Shown here one piece after another: positions 1 to 6,429 of a stretch of DNA of 10,821 nucleotides (its first letter is position 1; every line of letters starts with the position of its first letter). This DNA is from an uncultured bacterium. Lineage in GTDB: Bacteria; Planctomycetota; Phycisphaerae; Phycisphaerales; UBA1924. The stretch spans positions 1 through 10,821 of the forward strand of contig CALKYH010000078.1 in assembly GCA_938003595.1 (NCBI GenBank), in the 5' to 3' direction. Under the pieces are notes generated by a model that made no database searches, was not told where the DNA came from, and was given only the letters and a program-made list of their open reading frames with translations. Position numbers and translations under genes: made by a program.

Positions 1-677
1 ACCTCGCCGCCTCGGGCGACGCGCTCCACCCAGTAGGTGAACCGGCCGGTGCTGTCGTCAGGGCCGACGATGTAGGTCGGGCGCACGATCGTCGCCTTGT
101 CGCCGAGCTCGGCCTGCACGATGCGATCGCACTCGGCCTTCAGCGGGCCGTAGGTCGCCCCGTTGACCTCCTCGACCTCGGGGCTCGGCGCGGGCCAGAG
201 CGGCGAGGTCTCGTCCGGGCTCGTCGTCTCGGTCGTGTCGTAGACGGCGACGGTCGAGACGTACACATAGCGGCCGACGCGGTCCTTCAGCAGGTTCACC
301 GAGTCGCGGACATGGCGCGGCAGGTAGCCGGAGTTGTCGATGACGATGTCCCACCGGCGATCGCTCTCGAGCGCGGCGAGCCCGGGCTCGATCTTCGAGT
401 CGCGGTTGCCGAGGAGGATCTCGACGCGGTCGCCGAACAGATCCGCATCGCTCCGGCCGCGATTGAACAGCGTGACGCGGTGGCCGCGGGCCAGCGCGTA
501 CTCGACCTGGTAGGGGCCGATGAACCCTGTCCCGCCGAGGAAGAGAATGTCGAGCGGCTTGTCCGCCTTCGCCACATCCGTCGGGGCGTTCGCCAGCGAG
601 ACATTCACGCGGGCCGCGGCGGGCATCATCGCCAGGAGCGCGATCGTCCACTTGAGCACGGTTCTGCGAGTCGTCAT
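1..677 (-). CDS. Tat-exported NAD-dependent epimerase/dehydratase-like protein (3' end outside window)
   Basis: The frame is open from an ATG at 675-677 to the left edge, giving 225 residues with the C-terminus missing. The start is followed by a twin-arginine signal: TRRTVLK at residues 3-9, then a hydrophobic stretch (WTIALLAMM) and small residues with a plausible cleavage near residue 22 or 31 (A-N-A). The mature part opens with a beta strand and the Rossmann motif GGTGFIG, the NAD(P)-binding signature of extended short-chain dehydrogenases. A strand ending in S-T (VYVSTVAVYD) and a YGPLK (YxxxK) catalytic-type motif follow at about residues 138-185. Family knowledge says such proteins act on nucleotide sugars or similar substrates, but the substrate cannot be named from this. 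Export of a folded, cofactor-loaded Rossmann protein by Tat is plausible, since such cofactors are loaded in the cytoplasm. It lies about 100 bases downstream of the response regulator on the same strand and is probably a separate unit. Confidence 0.85.
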   Translation of the reverse strand, partial: MTTRRTVLKWTIALLAMMPAAARVNVSLANAPTDVAKADKPLDILFLGGTGFIGPYQVEYALARGHRVTLFNRGRSDADLFGDRVEILLGNRDSKIEPGLAALESDRRWDIVIDNSGYLPRHVRDSVNLLKDRVGRYVYVSTVAVYDTTETTSPDETSPLWPAPSPEVEEVNGATYGPLKAECDRIVQAELGDKATIVRPTYIVGPDDSTGRFTYWVERVARGGE

Positions 678-724
678 GTCGTGTCCTATCGGCTGTGGGG
701 CTGGGTTGGCCGCTCCCGAGCGAT

Positions 725-759
725 GTCCTCGCGACGGTCGAGCGCCGGCGGGCGAGGAC
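725..759 (-). promoter_or_regulatory. Inverted repeat in the leader of the epimerase-like gene
   Basis: Two perfect 8-base arms, GTCCTCGC at 725-732 and GCGAGGAC at 752-759, flank 19 bases that contain the palindromic core CGCCGGCG. It sits between the response regulator stop (782) and the epimerase-like start (677), just downstream of the TACAAT candidate -10 on the minus strand. It could be an operator or a 5'-leader hairpin. No T-run follows it on the minus strand, so it is not a canonical terminator for the regulator gene. Function is not known. Confidence 0.35.
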
Positions 760-761
760 GG

Positions 762-767
762 ATTGTA
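762..767 (-). promoter_or_regulatory. Candidate -10 element for the epimerase-like gene
   Basis: Read on the minus strand, 767 to 762 is TACAAT, five of six matches to the sigma70 -10 consensus and unusual in this GC-rich region. No convincing -35 box lies 16-18 bases upstream, so the call rests on one hexamer. If used, transcription would start around 755 and give a leader of roughly 80 bases that includes the 725-759 inverted repeat. Confidence 0.3.
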
Positions 768-781
768 ACGACCCGCCCGGA

Positions 782-1393
782 TCAGCTCGCCCGGTACTGC
801 ATCAAGCGGTAGTAGAGCTTCCGCTCGCTGATGCCGAGCAGCTTGGCGGCCTCGCGCCGGCTGTCGCCGCAGCGGCGCAGGGCCTCCATGATCAGGTCCC
901 GCTCGACCTTGTCGATCCTGAGGTCGTCACGGGACGCGGAGTCCAGGCCCACATCTTCATCGTCGTCGAACGGGTTCTCGACGGGCTTCGAGCGATCGGG
1001 GGCGAGCCTCGGTCCGAGAGCGCTCCTGGCCCACGCGCGGGTGAGCGCGCCCTCGAGCTCGTCGAGCGGCACGGGCTTGCACAGGAAGTCCACCGCTTCG
1101 AGGCGGATGGATTGCCGGGCAAGATCCAGATTCCCGTATCCGGTGGCCACTACGACGCTGGTCGAGGGGAAGTCTCGGCGGATCAGTTCGAAGAGATCCA
1201 TCCCGCTCTCGCCGGCAAGGTGAAGGTCGAGCAGCACGACGGGGTACGCCATCTGGGCGAGGCGGCGCTTCGCCTCCGCCGGTGTCGAGACGCAGTCCGG
1301 TTCGAAGTCCATCAGGCGGAGGGCGCGCTCGTACATGGCCCGCTGGCCGGACTCATCCTCGACCACCAGCACTCGTCTGGACGGCGTCGTCAT
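782..1393 (-). CDS. Response regulator, receiver domain plus Fis-type helix-turn-helix
   Basis: 203 residues. The receiver domain (about 6-122) has the acidic pair E12-D13, the phosphoacceptor D56 in VVLLDLHL, T84 in VVVATGYG and the conserved K106 in FLCKP. A short acidic linker (FDDDEDVG, 142-149) leads to a C-terminal Fis-like HTH (about 161-200) with AAKLLGISERKLYYRL. There is no sigma54 AAA+ domain, so this is a short REC-Fis regulator of the general RegA/PrrA/ActR layout, not an NtrC-type activator. It should be phosphorylated by the kinase encoded immediately upstream. The start is supported by GAGG (1401-1404) seven bases before the ATG and by the ATGA overlap with the kinase stop, which implies translational coupling. 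Targets are unknown. The divergent operon starting at 2932 is the obvious candidate, by position only. Confidence 0.93.
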   Translation of the reverse strand: MTTPSRRVLVVEDESGQRAMYERALRLMDFEPDCVSTPAEAKRRLAQMAYPVVLLDLHLAGESGMDLFELIRRDFPSTSVVVATGYGNLDLARQSIRLEAVDFLCKPVPLDELEGALTRAWARSALGPRLAPDRSKPVENPFDDDEDVGLDSASRDDLRIDKVERDLIMEALRRCGDSRREAAKLLGISERKLYYRLMQYRAS

Positions 1394-2835
1394 GCCGATT
1401 CCTCGCGGACGGGGATGGCCAGGACGAACAGGCTCCCCTGCCCCTGGCCTTCGCTGTAGGCCCTGATCTCTGCGCCGATATCGGCCGCGAGAGACCAGGC
1501 GATGGCGAGGCCGAGCCCTGCGCCGCCCTCGGCCGATTTGGAGGTGCGGAAGGGCGTGAACATGTCCTCTCGTTGCTCGGGCGTGAAGCCCCGGCCGTCG
1601 TCGCGGACGCGCAGGCGCACTTCCTCGTCCGTCCGCACCACATCCAGTTCGATCCGCCCCTGGGGCTCGACGGCGTCCGCGGCGTTGATCAGCAGCGTGA
1701 GAACGATCTGCTTCACATCCTCCTGGGGCGCCAGGACCGGCAATGGGGGCATGTTCTGCCGGACATGGAAGCAGTTCGCTCGGTCGGGGCGCGCCGCGGC
1801 GGCGATCTGGGCGGCCTCCTGCAGCAGCCTGCCCGCATCGAACCAGACGGGGGTGTGGCTCGAACGGACCATGGCCATCAGGCGTCCGACGATCGACTTG
1901 CAGCGCAGGGCCTCGCGCCGAATGATCCGCAGCGACTCCGCCGTCTCGTGGCGCTCCGAGTCGGTCATGGCTCCGTCCTCCAGGGAACGGAGCGCGAGCT
2001 CGCTCAGGCCGAGCATGGCGTTCATCGGGTTGTTGATCTCATGGGCCACATCGGCGGCCAGCAGTCCGACGCCGGCGAGGCGCTCTCTCCGAAGGAGCTC
2101 GCGACCCCTCTCCTCCATGCGCTGCAGCATCCGCTCGTTGATCGCCTCGATCTGCTGCATCACGCCGCCGACATCCCGCTCGTCGCCGGGGACCACGCCC
2201 TCGGTCTTCATGCTGAGCGTGCGGTGCAGCTCGCGCAGTCGGCGGCTCACGCCCGAGACGGTCCAGACCGAGACGGCCACGCACAGCGCCGCGGAGAGCA
2301 GGCTCGCCGTCAGCACGGTCCCGACGGTGATGCGCTGAGTGGCCTGCGCCGATCGCTGCGCCGCATGCACGCCCGCCTCCGCGTCGGCGTAGAGAGCCCG
2401 CAGGTCCGCGCGCAGCGCTTCGGCGATGGCGGTTCGGTCGATGGGTGGATCCGCCCCGGGGCTCTCGAAGTCCGCGAGCAGGGTTTCCAGGCGCGCGAGC
2501 AGGTCGGAGGCATGCGAGGATTCGTTCGCCTGGTGCTCTTCGTCGGCCACAGAATCCACCTGGGTCGCCAGGTAGGCGGTCAGCGTCGCGCGGGCGCTCG
2601 CGAAGCTGTCGCGCGCCAGCTGGTCGAAGTGGGGGCTCGACTGGCCCAGCGCGAGCAGTCCGACCCCGAAATCGGCGTCGATGGGCTCCAGCGCCCGGAC
2701 CTCCCCGAACTCCTCCGAGACGGCTTCGAGGCGCTCCGACATGCGCAGCATGCCGACAGCCGCGGCGCCCGTCACGATGATCGGGAGGACGACGAGGGCC
2801 ACCATCGCAGTCAGCAATCTGGCTTGTGCTTCCAT
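1390..2835 (-). CDS. Membrane sensor histidine kinase, partner of the adjacent regulator
   Basis: From the ATG at 2835 the protein has 481 residues. TM1 spans about 5-29. An extracytoplasmic, mostly helical sensor region of about 140 residues follows, then TM2 at about 169-193 and a HAMP-like/coiled segment with ERMLQRMEERGRELLRRERL. The dimerisation/phosphoacceptor box is AADVAHEINNPMNAMLG, with H265. The ATPase domain shows the N box LLINAADAV (N384), the G1 box RDDGRGF (D412-G416), F-box phenylalanines (F426, F429) and the G2 box GGAGLGLAI (437-444), so it looks catalytically complete. The sensor region matches no ligand-binding family I can name. A longer version from a GTG at 2886 is possible and adds 17 residues. 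Neither start has a well-spaced Shine-Dalgarno sequence; I prefer the ATG because it lies just before TM1. The stop overlaps the regulator start as ATGA. Confidence 0.92.
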   Translation of the reverse strand: MEAQARLLTAMVALVVLPIIVTGAAAVGMLRMSERLEAVSEEFGEVRALEPIDADFGVGLLALGQSSPHFDQLARDSFASARATLTAYLATQVDSVADEEHQANESSHASDLLARLETLLADFESPGADPPIDRTAIAEALRADLRALYADAEAGVHAAQRSAQATQRITVGTVLTASLLSAALCVAVSVWTVSGVSRRLRELHRTLSMKTEGVVPGDERDVGGVMQQIEAINERMLQRMEERGRELLRRERLAGVGLLAADVAHEINNPMNAMLGLSELALRSLEDGAMTDSERHETAESLRIIRREALRCKSIVGRLMAMVRSSHTPVWFDAGRLLQEAAQIAAAARPDRANCFHVRQNMPPLPVLAPQEDVKQIVLTLLINAADAVEPQGRIELDVVRTDEEVRLRVRDDGRGFTPEQREDMFTPFRTSKSAEGGAGLGLAIAWSLAADIGAEIRAYSEGQGQGSLFVLAIPVREESA

Positions 2836-2855
2836 GGATCGGCCCGCGCGCCGCA

Positions 2856-2872
2856 CCTGCAAGGATTGCGGG
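2856..2872. promoter_or_regulatory. Imperfect dyad in the kinase/MFS divergent region
   Basis: CCTGCAAGGATTGCGGG is a 17-base imperfect palindrome: arms GCAA/TTGC around GGA, extended outward by CC/GG across one T-G mismatch. It lies between the two divergent genes, where an autoregulator or operon regulator would bind. The hexamer CCTGCA recurs at 2880-2885. It is a candidate operator only, and I see no match to a published Fis-type regulator consensus. Confidence 0.25.
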
Positions 2873-2886
2873 CGAGAGTCCTGCAC

Positions 2887-2917
2887 ATGTTAGGAATTGG
2901 CCTCGTCCGGCGTCCAA
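2887..2917 (-). promoter_or_regulatory. Weak candidate promoter for the histidine kinase
   Basis: On the minus strand TTGGAC (2917-2912) and TAACAT (2892-2887) resemble -35 and -10 boxes, but their 19-base spacing is longer than usual. If active, transcription would start near 2880, which fits the kinase ATG at 2835 better than the GTG at 2886. Weak evidence. Confidence 0.2.
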
Positions 2918-2931
2918 CCCCGGGCGCCTGG

Positions 2932-4506
2932 ATGAGCGACGCCTACGACAGTCCGCGGGATCCCCCCGGCGCCCAGCGGTGGGGCGCCCTGGCGACGATG
3001 TGTCTGGCTGTGACGGTGATCGTCATGGACGGGTCCATCGTCAATGTCGCGCTGCCCACGCTCAGCGAGCGACTCCCCGGCGTCGGCACCAGCCGCCTGC
3101 AGTGGATCGTGGACGCCTATCTATTGGCGTTCGCCTCGCTCCTGCTCGTGGCGGGCGCCGCGGCCGACCGGTTTGGTCGACGCCGGATGTTGTTGGCTGG
3201 CCTCGTTCTCTTCGCGGCGACCTCCACCGGGGCGGCGCTGGCGCCGTCGGCCGCGACCCTGATCGCATGGCGGGCGATGATGGGCGTGGGCGCGGCGATG
3301 ATCTTCCCATCCACGCTGGCCATCATCGCCGACGCGTTCAAGGCGCCCGGTGAGCGGCGGTTCGCCATCTCGGTCTGGGCGGGCGTCAGCGGATTGGGGG
3401 TCGCGATCGGGCCCGTCGCGGGGGGATGGCTGCTGCAGCGCTACGAGTGGGGCTCCATCTTTCTGGTGAACATTCCCCTCATCCTGGCGGCGCTGATCGG
3501 TGTTCTCGCGACGACGCAGGAATCGCGCGATCCGGACGGCGGGTCGCTGGATCCGATCGGCAATGTCATGGCCGCGCTCGGGATCTTCATGCTGGTCGGG
3601 GCGCTGATCGAGGCGCCCGAGGTCGGTTGGGGCTCGGCGCCGATCATCGGCTCAATCGCGGCCGCGGCGATGTGTCTGGGCGGGTTCATCTCCTGGGAAC
3701 GAAGGGCGCGCCGCCCGATGCTCGACCCGGCCTGGTTCGAGAACGCGGACTTCGCGGCGGGCTGCCTGGCGCTGGCGTCGGCGTTCTTCTGCCTGTTCGG
3801 CTTCGTGTTCATGGTGACGCAGTACTTTCAGTTCGTGCGTCGCTACGACGCCTTCGAGGCCGGCCTGCGCACCACTCCGTTCGCGGCGTTCATCCTCCTG
3901 GGGGCGATGCTGGCGTCCCGCCTGGGCGGCGAGAAGTCCAGACGCTGGCTGGTCGGCGGGGGCCTGCTGCTCATGGCCGTCGGCTTCGCCTGGTCGACGC
4001 GCGATCAACAGTCGAGCTCGTATGGCCTGCTGGTCGCCCAGATGGGGGCGGTCGGGGTCGGACTCGGCCTCGTCAACGCCGCGGGGACGGAGGCGATCAT
4101 GGGCTCGCTGCCGCGGAGCCGCGCGGGCGCGGGTTCGTCCGTGAACGACACCGTTCGGGAGGTCGGCGGCGCTTTCGGCGTGGCGCTGATGGGGAGTCTC
4201 TTCAATTCGGTCTACCGAAATTTTCTGAGCGACGCTCTTTCCGCCGCCCCTCTCCCGCCCGACGCGAAGGCGATGATGCTCAAATCAGCCGGCGCCGCGG
4301 GCGTGGTGGTCCGTCGCATCGAGTCGTTCGGGGGCGATGCGGCCGCAGCAATGGCCCGGGAGGCGGTGGTGAGCGCCTTCCTGAAGGGCTTCCACGCCGC
4401 CTCGTGGGGGGCCTGCGTCGTTGCCCTGATCGGGGCCGCGATGGCGTGGTGGCGGCTCTCGGGCGTATCTGCAAAGATTTCAGACGAGGCATGCGGCGAA
4501 GAATGA
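2932..4506 (+). CDS. MFS transporter, DHA2 family (14-TM drug:H+ antiporter type)
   Basis: 524 residues, the usual length for EmrB/QacA-type antiporters. TM1 carries the DHA2 signature DGSIVNVALP (33-42). Motif A, GAAADRFGRRRM, is at 75-86 between TM2 and TM3. The antiporter motif C, GVSGLGVAIGPVAGG, is at 151-165 in TM5. A longer loop of about 50 residues precedes the last TM, as in QacA. It should expel a hydrophobic compound in exchange for protons across the inner membrane. The ATG at 2932 is chosen because the short polar N-terminus then leads directly into TM1; the frame stays open far upstream only because it runs antisense to the kinase gene. No clear Shine-Dalgarno is seen. It is the first gene of a plus-strand operon, 58 bases before the polyketide synthase start, so export of that pathway's product or intermediates is a reasonable inference. 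Confidence 0.93.
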   Translation: MSDAYDSPRDPPGAQRWGALATMCLAVTVIVMDGSIVNVALPTLSERLPGVGTSRLQWIVDAYLLAFASLLLVAGAAADRFGRRRMLLAGLVLFAATSTGAALAPSAATLIAWRAMMGVGAAMIFPSTLAIIADAFKAPGERRFAISVWAGVSGLGVAIGPVAGGWLLQRYEWGSIFLVNIPLILAALIGVLATTQESRDPDGGSLDPIGNVMAALGIFMLVGALIEAPEVGWGSAPIIGSIAAAAMCLGGFISWERRARRPMLDPAWFENADFAAGCLALASAFFCLFGFVFMVTQYFQFVRRYDAFEAGLRTTPFAAFILLGAMLASRLGGEKSRRWLVGGGLLLMAVGFAWSTRDQQSSSYGLLVAQMGAVGVGLGLVNAAGTEAIMGSLPRSRAGAGSSVNDTVREVGGAFGVALMGSLFNSVYRNFLSDALSAAPLPPDAKAMMLKSAGAAGVVVRRIESFGGDAAAAMAREAVVSAFLKGFHAASWGACVVALIGAAMAWWRLSGVSAKISDEACGEE

Positions 4507-4564
4507 TGTGGTGGAGTCGGGATCCCACGGGGCTCAACCGGAGAGCGCCGGCATCGGAGCTTGC

Positions 4565-5638
4565 ATGGACGCATCGATACAGCTTCTGGCCGTCAGCACA
4601 CAGCTTCCTCCCAAACGCTACGACGCGGCGGCGGTCGAGGCCGCCTTTATGTCGTGGCTGCGCAACGAGAGCGACGAGCTGCGCGCCAAGGCGCGGCGGA
4701 TTCTGCGGAGCGCCGGGATCGAGTCGAGGCGCTCGTTCCTGGATGCCGAGGAGATCTTCGCCGAGCGATCCCTGACCGAGTCCACCCGCCGATATCGCGA
4801 GCAGGCCATCGAGATCGGCACGAGCGTGCTCTCCGACGCGCTGGGCGCGGCGGGGGTGCGCCCGGACGAGGTGGACATCCTGATCACCACCTCCTGCACG
4901 GGCTACATGATCCCCTCGGTCGATGCGTATATGGCCGACCGGCTCGGCCTGAGGCCGGACCTGATCCGGCTGCCCGTCACCGAGATGGGCTGCGCCGCCG
5001 GTGCGTCGGCGTTGATCTACGCGTCGGAGATGCTGCGAGCCCGACCGGGGAGCGTCGCGGCGACGGTCAGCCTCGAGTTTCCGACGAACACGATGCAGCC
5101 GCGCGAGCGCACGCTCGAGAACATTGTCGGGAGCGCGCTGTTCAGCGACGGCGCCGCGTGCGCCGTGCTGAGGGCCGGCGGCCACGGAGCGCAGGCCCGG
5201 ATCGACGACTGGGCGATGCACCAGGTGAGCGACAGCGCGGAGATCCTCGGATACCGGCTGACCGACACGGGGTTCCTCATGCACCTGGACCCGACCCTGC
5301 CCGATGTGGTCGCCGAGCGCTTCGAGGAGGCGACGCGCGGGCTCCTGCAGCGATCGGCGCTCACGCTCGCGGATATTGACCACTTCCTCGTGCACCCCGG
5401 CGGGGTCAAGATCCTGGACCGGGTGGAGGATGCGCTCCGGCCGCACGGCGGCGACCTGCGCCGATCGCGGGCGGTCATGCGGGAGCTGGGCAACATGTCC
5501 AGCGCGACGGTGCTCTTCATTCTCAAGCGGCTCCTGGACGAATCGCCCGAGGCCGGGCGGGCGTTGCTCGTGAGCTTCGGACCGGGCTTCGGCGCCCACG
5601 CGCTGCTGTTGACGGTGGGGCAGGAGGCGCGCCCGTGA
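4565..5638 (+). CDS. Type III polyketide synthase (chalcone/alkylresorcinol synthase-like)
   Basis: 357 residues, normal for the family. The catalytic triad is recognisable: Cys143 in TEMGCAAGA, His277 in FLVHPGG and Asn310 in GNMSSATV. The FGPG loop (338-341) near the C-terminus is also present, as is TTSCTGYMIPS (109-117) of the thiolase fold. Such homodimeric enzymes extend an acyl-CoA or acyl-ACP starter with malonyl-CoA and cyclise it to resorcinols, pyrones or similar aromatics. The starter cannot be read from sequence alone. The start at 4565 is favoured over the in-frame GTG at 4508 by GGAG (4556-4559) five bases upstream and by family length. The stop overlaps the methyltransferase start as GTGA. 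The neighbouring methyltransferase and flavin hydroxylase match the S. griseus srsABC order, so an alkylresorcinol-type phenolic lipid is the best guess, by context. Confidence 0.93.
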   Translation: MDASIQLLAVSTQLPPKRYDAAAVEAAFMSWLRNESDELRAKARRILRSAGIESRRSFLDAEEIFAERSLTESTRRYREQAIEIGTSVLSDALGAAGVRPDEVDILITTSCTGYMIPSVDAYMADRLGLRPDLIRLPVTEMGCAAGASALIYASEMLRARPGSVAATVSLEFPTNTMQPRERTLENIVGSALFSDGAACAVLRAGGHGAQARIDDWAMHQVSDSAEILGYRLTDTGFLMHLDPTLPDVVAERFEEATRGLLQRSALTLADIDHFLVHPGGVKILDRVEDALRPHGGDLRRSRAVMRELGNMSSATVLFILKRLLDESPEAGRALLVSFGPGFGAHALLLTVGQEARP

Positions 5639-6429
5639 CCCGCGGCCTGCACGACAACGACGCCAAGCTACGACTCATCCACGATGTCGGCTTTGACCGT
5701 CACTTCCGCGCCGGCGCCTGGGCCGACTACAACCGCCAGTTCTTTGATGGCCTCGCGTCGAAGTACGACGCCACCAATGTGCTCCATTCGTTCGGCACCA
5801 AAGGGCGCATCGATCGGCGGGCGGTCGGCCGCCTGCCGGTGCAACCGGGGCAGCGGGTGTTGGACCTCTGCACAGGCAGCGGCGACATCGCCATCCTTCT
5901 GGCCCGGGCCGGCGCCTCGGTGACGGCGGTGGACGCCTCGCCGGAGATGCTGCGCGTGGCCAGGCGGAAGGCGGGCGACCTGGCGAGCCGCATCGAGTTC
6001 ATCCACGGGGACGCGTTGTCGCTGCCGTTCTCCGACGGCGCCTTCGATGGAGCTGTCATCAGCTTCGGGCTGCGGAACCTGGAGTCGCTGGAGCGCGGCC
6101 TGGCGGAGCTGCGCCGAGTCGTGAGGCCGGGTGGCTACTGCAGCAACATCGATCAGGGCAAGCCGCGGCGGGGCCTGTTCAACGCCCTCTATGAGCTGCA
6201 CTTCAGGAGGATTGCGCCGGTCATCGGCAAGCTTGTCTTTCATCGGGGTGAGTTCAACTCGTTCCGATACCTCCCGGAGTCCAACCGATACTTCCCCGAC
6301 CAGGCGACGCTGACGCGGCTGTTCGAGGAGGCGGGCTTCGTCGCGGTGCAGAACTTCGATTACTGGTGCGGTGCGGTCGCGCAGCAGGTGGCGCATGTCC
6401 CGGAGGGGAGAGAGAGACCCCCGCCGTGA
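5635..6429 (+). CDS. UbiE/COQ5-like SAM-dependent methyltransferase
   Basis: 264 residues, starting at GTG within the polyketide synthase stop (GTGA). A strong AGGAGG (5622-5627) lies seven bases upstream. SAM motif I is VLDLCTGSGD (75-84), with acidic D100 at the end of strand 2 and GDALSLPF (125-132). UbiE/MenG features include KYDATNVLHSFG (43-54), FGLRN (144-148) and YLPESNRYFPDQ (212-223). A roughly 35-residue N-terminal extension precedes the usual UbiE start, and the WR expected after the YDxxN block is not seen. UbiE/MenG C-methylates a quinone precursor ring. Placed between a type III PKS and a flavin hydroxylase, this copy more likely methylates the polyketide phenol, like SrsB of S. 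griseus, than makes respiratory quinone. A menaquinone or ubiquinone role cannot be excluded from sequence. Confidence 0.9.
   Translation: MTRGLHDNDAKLRLIHDVGFDRHFRAGAWADYNRQFFDGLASKYDATNVLHSFGTKGRIDRRAVGRLPVQPGQRVLDLCTGSGDIAILLARAGASVTAVDASPEMLRVARRKAGDLASRIEFIHGDALSLPFSDGAFDGAVISFGLRNLESLERGLAELRRVVRPGGYCSNIDQGKPRRGLFNALYELHFRRIAPVIGKLVFHRGEFNSFRYLPESNRYFPDQATLTRLFEEAGFVAVQNFDYWCGAVAQQVAHVPEGRERPPP

Noticed and set aside
782..2835. RegB/RegA (PrrB/PrrA) redox pair
   Set aside because: Only the regulator layout is similar. The kinase has two TM segments with a large external domain, not the multi-TM quinone-sensing domain of RegB.
1282..2931. Long open plus-strand frame continuing upstream of the MFS transporter
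   Set aside because: It lies antisense to the clear histidine kinase gene and has no domain sense. The transporter family begins at the ATG at 2932.
4280..5599. Long minus-strand open frame across the polyketide synthase
   Set aside because: Its translation is low-complexity Arg/Pro/Gly/Ala without motifs, and it mirrors the PKS codons, as expected from high GC third positions.
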